64,000 nt of DNA. It comes from Nitrosospira briensis (GTDB taxonomy: Bacteria > Pseudomonadota > Gammaproteobacteria > Burkholderiales > Nitrosomonadaceae). The stretch covers positions 124,001-188,000 of the forward strand of contig NZ_FOVJ01000001.1 of NCBI RefSeq assembly GCF_900115125.1, written 5' to 3'. Below, in pieces: positions 16,048 through 24,303 of the stretch. The notes under the pieces were generated by a model, which had not been told where the DNA came from, searched no databases, and saw nothing but the letters and a program-made list of their open reading frames with translations. Within the stretch, counting starts at the first letter, position 1, and every line of letters starts with the position of its first letter. A program made the position numbers and the translations under genes.

Positions 16048-18128
16048 GCGATCACCTTTCGGGCTCTCAACACGGTTCCGCTTCTCGGCAAAGCTGCGCT
16101 TCCCGCACGGTTGCCTGCGCGGTCTACACCCGCAAATCCTCCGAGGAAGGACTAGAACAAAGCTTTAATTCCATCGATGCCCAGCAGGAAGCCTGTGAGG
16201 CTTATATCCAGAGCCAGCGGCATGAGGGATGGAAAGCGCTGGACACGACGTATGACGACGGAGGTTTCTCGGGCGGCAATATGGAACGTCCTGGTTTACA
16301 GCAACTCATGCGTGATATCGCCGCTAGGAAGATTCGCGTGGTGGTGGTATACAAGGTAGACCGCCTTACCCGCTCTCTTGCCGACTTCGCGAAGATGGTG
16401 GAATTGTTCGATTTTCATGAGGTATCTTTCGTCTCGGTCACCCAGCAATTCAATACCACCACGTCCATGGGAAGGTTGACCCTGAATGTTCTGCTGTCGT
16501 TTGCGCAATTTGAGCGCGAAGTCACCGGTGAACGCATCCGCGACAAGATTGCGGCGTCCAAGGCAAAAGGGATGTGGATGGGCGGTAGTCCGCCGATGGG
16601 CTATATCCCCAGAGACCGCAGTCTGGTGATCGATGAGGATGCCGCCCGGCTAGTAACAGATATCTTCAATCTGTATTTGATACTCGGCTGTGTGAGCAGC
16701 TTGAAACTTGAGGTAGACCGGCGGGGGTTAATGACGCCAGCCCGTATTAGTCAGCGATCAGGGCAAAGCGGCAACCGGCCCTTTAGCCGCGGTCACCTCT
16801 ACCGGATTCTGTCCAATCCGATCTATATCGGACAGATTGCCCATAAGGATAAGACCTATCCGGGGCAGCATGCGCCGATCATTGACCGGACGGTGTGGGA
16901 TGCGGTACAGGCAAAGCTGACGGACAACCGGCAGGGAAATAAATTGCGCGGCAAAGCCAAATCCCCCAGTCTGCTTGCCGGACTGGTTTGGGATGAACAC
17001 GGGAATCGCCTGACTCCCAGCCACAGCAAGAAGGGCAGCCGCCGTTACCGCTATTATGTCGCTGAATGTCTAATTCAGAATAGCCGGGATCAGGCAGCCG
17101 GTGCACTAAGGATACCGGCTCATGAGCTGGAACAGGCAGTGATTCACAGTTTGATAGAATTCCTACGAAAGGATACGGATATCCTGAGCCTATTGGATGA
17201 ATGGCGTATCACCGATGCTCATCAGGTTCATGCCATTCTGCGCCGGGCGCATAGACTGGCAAAGCAGCTCGAAGCTCCTGAATCGATAACCGCTAGCCCT
17301 AAGCAGGCCAATGATGGGAAAGTCATCCCCGGCAATCGAACTCATAGTCAAGAATTAGCTACCTTCGGTCATGAACAATTATCTGTCTTCCCGGAATCAG
17401 CATCCCGCAGATCACCTTCTGTCAGAACTGTCTCCATGGAGTCTGTGCCCCTCGGCAATGCTGCGCTTATCCAGCTGCTGCAGGCTCTGGTACAAAAAAT
17501 TATTGTCGGTGTTGATCATCTGCAGATAAGTGTCCGATCGAATGTGATTTTGTATGACGAAGAGGAGAATTCAGATTGGTCGAGTTTGGATCGGCCGAGC
17601 GAAGTTCCGGTCGTGTGCGGCGATGCAGGATCAGATATTACGCATGTCTACGCAGGTATAGACGCATTGGGCCAGCACGAAGGAGAGACGCATCACCCTA
17701 CCCAAACGAGAGAATCCAGACCGAGCTTACTGACAGGCTCATCCGAGAACGATCAGGATATGCACACACTCATCCTGCCAGTAAAGCTCAAGCGCACCGG
17801 CTTGGCCATGCGGCTGATTGTGCCGGGGCAGGGGATTCATCGGGCGCCCGACCCGCGGCTGGTGCAATTGCTAATCAGAGCCTATGACTGGTTCGACCGG
17901 CTAAGATCGGGCAAGGCCAAAAGTATGCTGGCGATTGCGAATGAGGAGGAAATCACCAGCTCTTATGTTACGCGAGTGATCTATCTGGCATTCCTGGCGC
18001 CTGATATCGTTAAGGCGATATTGCAGGGGCAGCAGCCTGATACGCTGAGCCCGGATTCCCTGATGCGTTGCGTGCCGCTGCCTATCGATTGGAGTGAGCA
18101 GAGAAAGCTGTTAGGGTTCGTTTCCTGA
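16044..18128 (+). CDS. Large serine recombinase (integrase/invertase type)
   Basis: Site-specific recombinase that cuts and rejoins att sites through a phosphoserine link. The 694-aa protein has the resolvase catalytic domain at the N-terminus: AVYTRKSSEE with nucleophile S32 (YxRxS), VVYKVDRLTRSLADF, and SFAQFEREVTGERIRDKI. The recombinase domain follows (GYIPRD... to FSRGHLYRILSNPIYIGQIAHK, about 190-290). The usual zinc-ribbon cysteines after this are not evident (LLAGLVWDEHGNRLTP), and a long, divergent C-terminal part extends to 694 residues. It is last in the DUF3489-DUF2924-recombinase chain and lies 423 bp from tRNA-Ser. It is the best candidate for having mobilised the island or a part of it. 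Confidence 0.92.
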   Translation: MSDHLSGSQHGSASRQSCASRTVACAVYTRKSSEEGLEQSFNSIDAQQEACEAYIQSQRHEGWKALDTTYDDGGFSGGNMERPGLQQLMRDIAARKIRVVVVYKVDRLTRSLADFAKMVELFDFHEVSFVSVTQQFNTTTSMGRLTLNVLLSFAQFEREVTGERIRDKIAASKAKGMWMGGSPPMGYIPRDRSLVIDEDAARLVTDIFNLYLILGCVSSLKLEVDRRGLMTPARISQRSGQSGNRPFSRGHLYRILSNPIYIGQIAHKDKTYPGQHAPIIDRTVWDAVQAKLTDNRQGNKLRGKAKSPSLLAGLVWDEHGNRLTPSHSKKGSRRYRYYVAECLIQNSRDQAAGALRIPAHELEQAVIHSLIEFLRKDTDILSLLDEWRITDAHQVHAILRRAHRLAKQLEAPESITASPKQANDGKVIPGNRTHSQELATFGHEQLSVFPESASRRSPSVRTVSMESVPLGNAALIQLLQALVQKIIVGVDHLQISVRSNVILYDEEENSDWSSLDRPSEVPVVCGDAGSDITHVYAGIDALGQHEGETHHPTQTRESRPSLLTGSSENDQDMHTLILPVKLKRTGLAMRLIVPGQGIHRAPDPRLVQLLIRAYDWFDRLRSGKAKSMLAIANEEEITSSYVTRVIYLAFLAPDIVKAILQGQQPDTLSPDSLMRCVPLPIDWSEQRKLLGFVS

Positions 18129-18550
18129 GATCCCGTTTAATTCCAGCTTTCCCTCAGCCCCTCGGTTCTATATTAATCCGTTACTATCGATCGGACACCT
18201 TAATAACCGGCCATCGTTACGCAGCCGATTCATACCGATATCAGTCTGAGAGTTATCACGAAATATAAATCGGAGACATGATCGAAGATGATGCCGTGGC
18301 ACTTCCTTCCACGCGAACCATTTCCGTGCGACGACTGCCAAGTGGCAAGTCAGTACGACATTCTCACCTGATGCTTGGTTAAAAAACTATTACGAATTAG
18401 CTGCACACTGAGAATGCTCGGGAATGCAGCCCTAAATAAGGGAATTATCGAGACTGAGAAAAAAATAGAGAATGATATATGGCGTCCAGCGCGCGTACGT
18501 ACGGCGCCGTTCCTGATAAAAACTTATTATTCAATATTGCTAAGACTTAG
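18129..18550. other. Island edge between the recombinase and tRNA-Ser
   Basis: A gene-free, AT-richer stretch of 420 bp. This is where an attachment-site half would be expected, but I found no second copy of the tRNA 3' end within the window. An open frame crossing 18375-18623 runs into the tRNA and is not a gene. Confidence 0.4.
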
Positions 18551-18642
18551 TGGCGGAGAGAGAGGGATTCGAACCCTCGGTACGGTTGAAGCCGTACGCA
18601 CGCTTTCCAGGCGTGTACCTTAAACCACTCGGCCATCTCTCC
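18551..18642 (-). tRNA. tRNA-Ser (anticodon GGA)
   Basis: The complement folds as a long-variable-arm serine tRNA: acceptor stem GGAGAGA/TCTCTCC, D-arm GGCCGAGTGGTT, anticodon loop CCTGGAAAG with GGA, variable arm TACGG/CCGTA, T-loop GGTTCGAATCC, and encoded CCA (18551-18553). 92 nt, intact. It reads codons UCC and UCU. Its 3' end points at the accessory island to the left, the usual geometry for tRNA-borne integration. Confidence 0.97.
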
Positions 18643-18778
18643 TGCTGAAGGAATTCCCCACCGGGAACCGGCAGGGCGCAAAGGATAAACCAGAACGAGG
18701 TTTCCGGCAACTTTTCCGGTACTATAGTGGAAAACCGCCAGCTCATCCGTTCGTTCAGGACGGAGTGTCTGGAAGTTC

Positions 18779-18784
18779 TATAAT
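18779..18784 (+). promoter_or_regulatory. -10 box of the apt promoter
   Basis: A perfect TATAAT 25 bp before the apt start codon; the predicted transcript would begin near 18791 with an AGGA ribosome site at about 18798. No good -35 hexamer lies at the right distance. Confidence 0.45.
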
Positions 18785-18808
18785 TTAAACCAGAAACAGG
18801 ACGTAGTT

Positions 18809-19336
18809 ATGCAAATCAAATCCCGTATTCGCACCATCGCGCATTATCCTCATGAAGGTATCATGTTTCGGGATATCACTACGTTGCTGAAGGACCCGGT
18901 AGGGTTGCGTGCGACCATTCAGGAAATTGCCGGCCGCCATAAAAACACGAAGATTGACAAGGTTGCGGGTATCGAATCGCGGGGGTTCATCATAGGCGCA
19001 CCGGTTGCTTACGAGCTTGCTGTAGGCTTTGTGCCTGTGCGAAAAAAGGGCAAGTTGCCTGCCGAAACATGCGGACGGGATTATCAATTGGAGTATGGCG
19101 CAGATCGCATCGAAATTCATGTGGATGCAATCCAGAAAGGGGATCGGGTGTTGCTGGTGGATGACCTTATCGCCACTGGGGGAACGGCAGAGGCTGCTGC
19201 CGCGTTGATACGGGAAATGGGGGCTGAGGTGGTGGAGTGTTGCTTTGTCATTGATCTGCCGGATATTGGGGGAAGATCGCGGTTGGAGAACCAGGGGCTC
19301 AAGGTATTTGCGCTATGCGAATTTGAGGGGGATTGA
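18809..19336 (+). CDS. apt: Adenine phosphoribosyltransferase
   Basis: Salvages adenine with PRPP to AMP in the cytoplasm. At 175 aa it has the normal length. The conserved front HYPHEGIMFRDITTLLKDP (12-30), the flexible-loop region VPVRKKGKLPAET, and the PRPP loop VLLVDDLIATGGTAEAA (about 111-127) are all intact. It is a single-gene unit divergent from tRNA-Ser and is the first backbone gene to the right of the island. Confidence 0.97.
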   Translation: MQIKSRIRTIAHYPHEGIMFRDITTLLKDPVGLRATIQEIAGRHKNTKIDKVAGIESRGFIIGAPVAYELAVGFVPVRKKGKLPAETCGRDYQLEYGADRIEIHVDAIQKGDRVLLVDDLIATGGTAEAAAALIREMGAEVVECCFVIDLPDIGGRSRLENQGLKVFALCEFEGD

Positions 19337-19370
19337 TTTTCGTATGACGTATTGCTGAAAAGCTTTTTTT

Positions 19371-19396
19371 GTTGGGTTACGCTTTGCTAACCCAAC
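19371..19396. terminator. Palindrome GTTGGGTTA...TAACCCAAC after apt
   Basis: Perfect 9-bp inverted repeat with loop CGCTTTGC, 35 bp past the apt stop and preceded by a T-run (19364-19370). The element is of a kind scattered in many genomes as an intergenic palindrome; here it can also act as a terminator for apt and, reading the other way, for the barrel gene. Confidence 0.55.
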
Positions 19397-19438
19397 CTAC
19401 CGATACCATTTGGCTGGAAGGGGGATTGATCTTCAGGT

Positions 19439-19465
19439 GGTGCCATGCGCTTCGCTTATTGCACC
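19439..19465. repeat. Dispersed palindrome, GGTGC...GCACC type
   Basis: GGTGC and GCACC flank a CGCTTCGCTTATT core. The same core, in either orientation, recurs at 42332-42410, and the related AAAGCGAAGCGC at 38500-38526, always between genes. It is a short REP-like intergenic element. Confidence 0.5.
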
Positions 19466-19493
19466 TTACGCTTCAGGCTCGTGCTTTTAAATC

Positions 19494-21188
19494 CTAGAAG
19501 CGGAAATTGTACTGGACATAGAAGAGGTCCGGTGAAACGCGGGGCGCTTGCGCTTTCAGGAAGTCGCCGGCAAACAGTTTCGAATATCCCAGGAGCACGT
19601 CCTCGTACCGGTTGACGTGGATATTGAAGCGGAAGTCGATCTCGTCGCCGACATAGCTGCCTGACTGGCCTGTCGCATCACGCAGGGTGGCGGCGCCTGC
19701 GGCGTTGTACAGAAAATCGCGCTTATTCGCCAGATAGAAGCGGTGATACTGGGTTGTGAAAGTAGCCCAGGGTTGGGGATGAAGATTGATCTGCGCGTTG
19801 AAGTCGTGGATATTCTGCCTGCCCACGCGATCGATCCAGCCCAGGTAATAATTCCCGAAAGGAAAAAGCTGGTTGAAGGTATTGCGACTGCCGTCGGTAA
19901 GATTATTGTCGCCTGAAGCGAAATCGTAGCGGAGCCAGAACTGCGGGTTCATGGGCGCACCTTTGAAGTGGTAGCCAGCCCCGGAGGCAACAGCAAAGGC
20001 CGAGATATCCTGGTTTGAGTACTGGCCAAACTGATACATGCCTTCGAGTTCGTACAGGAACTGGTTGTAGTCGCCAGCCAGACGGCTGCCGAGCGTATGC
20101 ACGATCGCATCGCCTCTCACATTATTCCTGCCGACGGCCAAGTTCCGGTTGTCATCGAGGCTCAAAAAATAAAAATCGGCCAGCTGGCCTTTCATGGGCT
20201 TGTACGTTCCCCACAGGCCAAAGAATTCACGCTTTTCATCCCAGTTATCGAACCTGCCCATTTCGGTATTCATCGGACGAACCCAGAACGCGTCCAGGTC
20301 GAAGGTAGGGGTGCGCCAGAATCCTTTGACACCCTGGAAGGTGCGTCGCGTATTGACCCAATCGAGAGTGGAGATAAGCCTTTGAGAGCCATAGAGGAGC
20401 TCCTGTCGGCCGACGCGAATATAAGCCGGGCCGTCCCTGGTACTGGCAATCTTGATATCGGCGAAAAGATTCAGCATGTCCGTGTGATTGACATCGGTAG
20501 GGAGCGGCGTCAACCCTTGACCGAAGGTGCGCGCATCCAGAAACTCGGCAAACAGCCGGACCCGGTCCTGATACCAGAGGTCGGCGTGAAATCGGCTGCG
20601 TATCAAATGGTAGTTATCGTTTGTGGTGCTCAACCGGGCATCGGATTCCCGCGCGTATCGATACCAGAAGTTGCCACCGAAAGACAAAAGGAAGTCATCC
20701 CCGATGTGGATGCGCTTGATGGGGTCGAAAATATCCTTTTCATGCTCCGGCTTTTCCAGGTAGCGGAAATCGATATCAAAAGCGGGCGTGGTCATGAGCG
20801 CATAGGGAGCATAGGGAGAAACAGGCGAAGTCTGACGCTGATTCCCGCTGACATGATCCCAAAGCGAGTAGTAACCCGGCCCTGATGGCGCTACAGTAAA
20901 CATTCCCGGCCGTGACGGAGCTGTCACGGGAGGAACTTTCGACCAGTCGAATCGGGCTCTGTTCTGAGGTGTCTCGGGGGCTGAAGTTTCATGGGTAGGC
21001 GGCGCCACGGTGGTGCTGCCGGCTGGAGCGGGATCTGCCGCCAGGGCCTGCGATACCAGACACAGCATCCCCGCGCATATGCAGGATTCTAAAAACGATC
21101 CGGATTTGCGTATTGCAGGTGCGGTAGAATATTTATTCGGCTCGGCGGCCTGGATAGCTCGAGAAACTGGGCAAACGGGCGGGTACAT
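19494..21188 (-). CDS. Alginate-export-type outer-membrane beta-barrel protein
   Basis: A 564-aa precursor: a hydrophobic signal segment (CICAGMLCLVSQALA, cleavage before ADPAP at about residue 51) follows an unusually long n-region, then a Pro/Thr-rich linker, then a barrel that starts with PAFDIDFRYLEKPEH and ends in a terminal Phe (LFYVQYNFRF), the outer-membrane insertion signal. Alternating strands and motifs such as RIHIGDDFLLSFGGNFWYRYARE, YIRVGRQELLYGSQRLIS and WVNTRRTFQGVKG fit the alginate_exp family (AlgE-like). These form channels for polysaccharide or small anionic solutes; no alginate genes adjoin, so the substrate is unknown. The start has no evident ribosome site and a downstream start is possible. 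Confidence 0.82.
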   Translation of the reverse strand: MYPPVCPVSRAIQAAEPNKYSTAPAIRKSGSFLESCICAGMLCLVSQALAADPAPAGSTTVAPPTHETSAPETPQNRARFDWSKVPPVTAPSRPGMFTVAPSGPGYYSLWDHVSGNQRQTSPVSPYAPYALMTTPAFDIDFRYLEKPEHEKDIFDPIKRIHIGDDFLLSFGGNFWYRYARESDARLSTTNDNYHLIRSRFHADLWYQDRVRLFAEFLDARTFGQGLTPLPTDVNHTDMLNLFADIKIASTRDGPAYIRVGRQELLYGSQRLISTLDWVNTRRTFQGVKGFWRTPTFDLDAFWVRPMNTEMGRFDNWDEKREFFGLWGTYKPMKGQLADFYFLSLDDNRNLAVGRNNVRGDAIVHTLGSRLAGDYNQFLYELEGMYQFGQYSNQDISAFAVASGAGYHFKGAPMNPQFWLRYDFASGDNNLTDGSRNTFNQLFPFGNYYLGWIDRVGRQNIHDFNAQINLHPQPWATFTTQYHRFYLANKRDFLYNAAGAATLRDATGQSGSYVGDEIDFRFNIHVNRYEDVLLGYSKLFAGDFLKAQAPRVSPDLFYVQYNFRF

Positions 21189-21332
21189 GGCGGAAGTCTC
21201 TACGAACCTTCAGGTACAAAAAATTGGCCGCGACTATAGCAGAGTCAGGGCAAATTTTAAACCACTGAACAATGGATCCTGTTTGCCCTATTTGTTCATC
21301 AATCCAGTTTAACCACGAGGAGGATCAGAACC

Positions 21333-22430
21333 ATGGCCGAATCCGCCATTCAAGACCGTGCTGCCGGCGCCATCATGGGCGCCTTTATCGGAGACGCCCT
21401 GGGCCTTGGTCCCCACTGGTACTATGACCTGGAGGAGCTTCGCCGCGACTACGGCGATTGGATCACAACTTATACCGACCCCAAACCGGGCCGGTACCAT
21501 GAGGGTCTCAAGGCAGGCCAATTGTCTCAGGCAGGCATTATTCTCAGGCTCATGCTCCGTTCGCTCGTCGAGCGAGGCGCCTATGACGAAGCGGATTTTT
21601 GCAGGCGCATGGATGAAGAGCTGTTTCCTTTGCTGGATGGCACTCCTGCGAACGGACCTGGCGGATATACAAGCCAATCCATCCGCAATGCCTGGCGCAA
21701 GCGCGTCCAGCAGAAACTGCCATGGGGACAGACGGGGGGGCATGCCGATACTACCGAAGCCATCGAACGCACGCTCGCCATAGCTGTCCGCTATGCGACT
21801 CAACCCCACGAGTTGGCGACAGCTATTTCCAATAACGCCCGCCTTACCCAGATCGACGATACCGTGCTTTCGATGACGGTTGCTTACGGGGCGGTGCTGA
21901 GCCTTTTGGTGCAGGGGCACGAGCTGGACAAAGACCTGTCGGACAAGCTGATGCACTTGGTGAAGACGGGCGAACTCCCTTTTCATGCGGTAACGCATTC
22001 AGATCTGCAACCGCCGCGCCCCGGCGACCCGGACCCGCCGCTCGCCGGGCGGTTCGCATCGCCTGACGCCCTGTTGACACCTTCGTATGTTGCTACCGCC
22101 GCCACGGACCCGGGGATTCCGATAGAGCCCGCGTGGAAGGTGTCCCTCGTATACGGCATGCCTTGCGCCATCTATCACCAGCTCCCCGCAGCCTACTATC
22201 TCGCCGCCCGCTTCCCTCAAGACTTCGAATCGGCCGTGCTGCACGCCGTGAATGGAGGAGGGCAAAATCAGGCGCGCGCCATTTTGACGGGGGCGCTAGC
22301 CGGAGCCCAGGCCGGGCTGTCGGGCATTCCCCAGCGCTTCCTCGACGGCCTGGAAGAAGGCGAAACGCTCAGAAAGCTTGCAATGGACCTGGCCGCGCAA
22401 GTAGGCATGCCTGCGGACCGGGGAGAGTAA
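21333..22430 (+). CDS. ADP-ribosylglycohydrolase family protein
   Basis: The 365-aa protein starts after a strong GAGGAGG. The family's metal sites are visible: an N-terminal GAIMGAFIGDALGLGPHWYYD (12-32) and a C-terminal NGGGQNQARAILTGALAGAQAGL with the GG-N pattern where DraG-like enzymes have GGDxDT. Enzymes of this family remove ADP-ribose from proteins or small molecules using two magnesium ions. The C-terminal motif lacks the usual DxDT acidic pair (reads GGQNQ), so metal binding may differ. No ADP-ribosyltransferase (draT) lies nearby, so a role in nitrogenase control is unlikely. Stands alone, convergent with rnk. Confidence 0.82.
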   Translation: MAESAIQDRAAGAIMGAFIGDALGLGPHWYYDLEELRRDYGDWITTYTDPKPGRYHEGLKAGQLSQAGIILRLMLRSLVERGAYDEADFCRRMDEELFPLLDGTPANGPGGYTSQSIRNAWRKRVQQKLPWGQTGGHADTTEAIERTLAIAVRYATQPHELATAISNNARLTQIDDTVLSMTVAYGAVLSLLVQGHELDKDLSDKLMHLVKTGELPFHAVTHSDLQPPRPGDPDPPLAGRFASPDALLTPSYVATAATDPGIPIEPAWKVSLVYGMPCAIYHQLPAAYYLAARFPQDFESAVLHAVNGGGQNQARAILTGALAGAQAGLSGIPQRFLDGLEEGETLRKLAMDLAAQVGMPADRGE

Positions 22431-22500
22431 AAATGCAGTAATTCGGAAAACGATCCGGGAGGTACGCCAGGAGTGTGTGACGCGGCGTTTGATATGCTCC

Positions 22501-22914
22501 TTAGCGGTAGAATTTTCCTTCACGTTCCGGTTGATAGACGATTTCCACTATCCGCACCTTGATCGTGCCTCCGCCCGGACGGGGCCACTCTATTTCATCA
22601 CCTGTGGAAAGGCCAAGGAGGGCGCTGCCAACCGGTGCGAGAATGGAAATTTTTTCGCCAGTGCCATCGACATCTTTCGGGTAGACCAGAGTCAGACAGA
22701 AGTCTTCGCCCGATGCATCAATGCTGAACCGGACAGTCGAATTCATCGTTACCACGGTGGGGGGTATTTGCTCGGGCTCGACAATTTCCGCGCGGTCGAG
22801 CTCGGCGCGCAGGTCCGCGCTGCCAGGGAAGGCATTGGCGGGGAGGGATTCAAGCAAGGCCTCAAGCCGCTCCAGGTCTTGGGAGGTCAGTACAATTTGG
22901 GGTCTGCTATTCAT
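22501..22914 (-). CDS. rnk: Nucleoside diphosphate kinase regulator (Rnk, GreA/GreB-like)
   Basis: A 137-aa protein with a short N-terminal helix region (ILTSQDLERLEALL-type, 8-22) and a C-terminal GreA/GreB FKBP-like domain: EIVEPEQIPPTVVTMNSTVRF, LVYPKDVDGTGEKISILAPVGSALLGLSTGDEIEWPRPGG. Rnk binds RNA polymerase near the secondary channel and competes with Gre factors and DksA; it lacks the long coiled coil of GreA, as expected. It is convergent with the ADP-ribosylglycohydrolase gene. Confidence 0.9.
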   Translation of the reverse strand: MNSRPQIVLTSQDLERLEALLESLPANAFPGSADLRAELDRAEIVEPEQIPPTVVTMNSTVRFSIDASGEDFCLTLVYPKDVDGTGEKISILAPVGSALLGLSTGDEIEWPRPGGGTIKVRIVEIVYQPEREGKFYR

Positions 22915-23314
22915 TTCAGCCTCGTTTCAAGTTCAATCAATTTACAGCCAGGGGAAGAGTATCGCCGAGAGTCAAACGGGAGAAACCCGCGGAGGTTCGC
23001 GTCGAGGTCATGTATTGCGATTGGATTTCACGCTGGACCGTTAGACTCCACTAGTGCGCGGTGCCGTGCATGCGCATAGCGGGTCGCATCGGTAGAGCTG
23101 CGTCCCAAATCCGGTTAATCCGATTTGGAACGGAAGCGTACGATTCTACACCAAATGGCATCAATATTCCTCCGGTGCCACGTGGACATTACACATCATT
23201 TGCGTCACTTCTGGCCGTTGACCCGTCCTTGTGTTGAGCGTAGAGTCGATTAACGGAGTCGGATTCAGTGAGCAGCATAAATTCATGTTTGTTTATAGAG
23301 GAGCGATAGCCAAT
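22915..23314. other. Intergenic region upstream of the O-methyltransferase gene
   Basis: 400 bp between divergent genes. One inverted repeat, CCAAATC...GATTTGG (23105-23127), stands out and might be an operator or a weak hairpin. I see no small gene or RNA in it. Confidence 0.35.
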
Positions 23315-23995
23315 ATGCAATCCCCAACAATGGTAAATCCCACCTTATTGGATCCGGTAAACCCGGCTATTGAAAAATATATGCGCAGCCTGGCGGGTCC
23401 AACCGATCACCCGGTGCTGACTGACATGGAAGCCGTAGCTGCAAAGAACAATTTTCCTATCGTGGGACGGTTGGTCGGTATGTTTCTTCATACATTGGCA
23501 AAGACGATCAATGCCGAGCGCATATTCGAGTTTGGCAGCGGTTACGGTTATTCCGCCTATTGGTTCGCGAAAGCGGCGGGCCCGAACGGGCGCGTGATTT
23601 GCACCGATGGCGATCCTCTCAATAAGGGAAAGGCCGAGCAATATCTGAAGTCTGCAAACTTATCGGAACGGGTCGATTTCCACGTGGGAATGGCGCAGGA
23701 TATATTTTTGCAGACCGAAGGGCTGTTCGACATTTGTTACAACGATGCCGACAAGGGGGATTATCCGCAAATCTGGCAGATGGCCAAGGGGCGGATCCGC
23801 CCCGGGGGTTTGTATATCGCTGATAATGTGCTTTGGCACGGAAGAGTGGCGGCGGAACATTATGTCGATATCGTTCCCGGGTGGACGGAATCGATTCTTG
23901 AGCACAACAGGCTCATTTTTAATGACTCCGAATTTGACTCTTTCATCAATCCTACGCGCGATGGTGTCGTCGTGGCGCGCAAGAAGACCGAATGA
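23315..23995 (+). CDS. SAM-dependent O-methyltransferase (class I, COMT-like)
   Basis: The protein has the AdoMet motifs of the O-methyltransferase_3 family: IFEFGSGYGYSAYWFAKA (motif I), VICTDGDP (motif II with the acidic residue for ribose), FDICYNDADKGDYP (metal-binding Asp pair) and LYIADNVLWHG. It would methylate a catechol-like or small hydroxylated substrate with a divalent cation. The start is uncertain: ATG 23315 gives 226 aa and the usual family length; an ATG at 23285 and a longer frame to 23231 are also open, and GAGGAGCG at 23300 suits either poorly. Monocistronic, ahead of the guanidine operon promoter. Confidence 0.8.
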   Translation: MQSPTMVNPTLLDPVNPAIEKYMRSLAGPTDHPVLTDMEAVAAKNNFPIVGRLVGMFLHTLAKTINAERIFEFGSGYGYSAYWFAKAAGPNGRVICTDGDPLNKGKAEQYLKSANLSERVDFHVGMAQDIFLQTEGLFDICYNDADKGDYPQIWQMAKGRIRPGGLYIADNVLWHGRVAAEHYVDIVPGWTESILEHNRLIFNDSEFDSFINPTRDGVVVARKKTE

Positions 23996-24101
23996 TCGCA
24001 TTGTTCGTAGAAAGAAAAATTGATATTGTTTTTTCGGATGAGGGGTGTAAAATTTGTTTTCGGCAATAGTACTTCGGTTGTATGAGTTTTGACTCCTTAC
24101 C

Positions 24102-24129
24102 TTGCTTGAAGAGGGCGAAACGATACAAT
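24102..24129 (+). promoter_or_regulatory. Candidate promoter of the guanidine operon
   Basis: TTGCTT (24102-24107) and TACAAT (24124-24129) are separated by 16 bp; transcription would start near 24136, just before the riboswitch aptamer at 24144. Position supports it more than the -35 match. Confidence 0.4.
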
Positions 24130-24143
24130 TGATGTAGGTGAAA

Positions 24144-24243
24144 CTAGGGTTCCGGTCTTTCCCCATGGGATGAGAGATGTCTGGTCCGAGAGTTTCCGGC
24201 TTCGTCATGACGAGGCTCCACGGAGGGATAAAAGCCCGGGAGA
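24144..24243 (+). ncRNA. Guanidine-I riboswitch (ykkC class)
   Basis: All conserved blocks of the ykkC aptamer are present, in order and nearly verbatim: CTAGGGTTCCGG (24144-24155), CTGGTCCGAGAG (24181-24192) and ACGGAGGGATAAAAGCCCGG (24220-24239) followed by GAGA. The variable hairpin between the last two is GGCTTCGTCATGACGAGGCTC-like. This class binds guanidinium and turns on efflux or degradation genes. It lies upstream of a permease, two DUF1989 genes, a biotin carboxylase and allophanate hydrolase, the gene set known to follow this riboswitch, and so identifies guanidine as the inducer of the operon. Confidence 0.95.
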
Positions 24244-24271
24244 TAATGTAGTCAAATACATTGGCTCCTGG
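24235..24271 (+). promoter_or_regulatory. Expression-platform hairpin overlapping the riboswitch 3' end
   Basis: CCGGGAG (24236-24242), part of the aptamer's last conserved block, can pair with CTCCTGG (24265-24271), enclosing AATGTA/TACATT. This long hairpin and the aptamer exclude each other. It is followed by GGAATTT, a weak terminator tail, and then by the AAAAGGAG ribosome site at 24288-24295. It could terminate transcription when guanidine is absent. Confidence 0.5.
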
Positions 24272-24303
24272 AATTTAACCCGCTCGTAAAAGGAGACTTG
24301 ATC

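Noticed and set aside
18375-18623. An 82-codon frame running into the tRNA
   Set aside because: It overlaps most of tRNA-Ser and has no coding features.
20097-20885. A 262-codon plus-strand frame
   Set aside because: Shadow of the outer-membrane barrel gene on the other strand.
23104-23128. Hairpin CCAAATC...GATTTGG as a terminator of rnk or a start of a small RNA
   Set aside because: It lies upstream of both flanking genes and has no T-run; function could not be supported.
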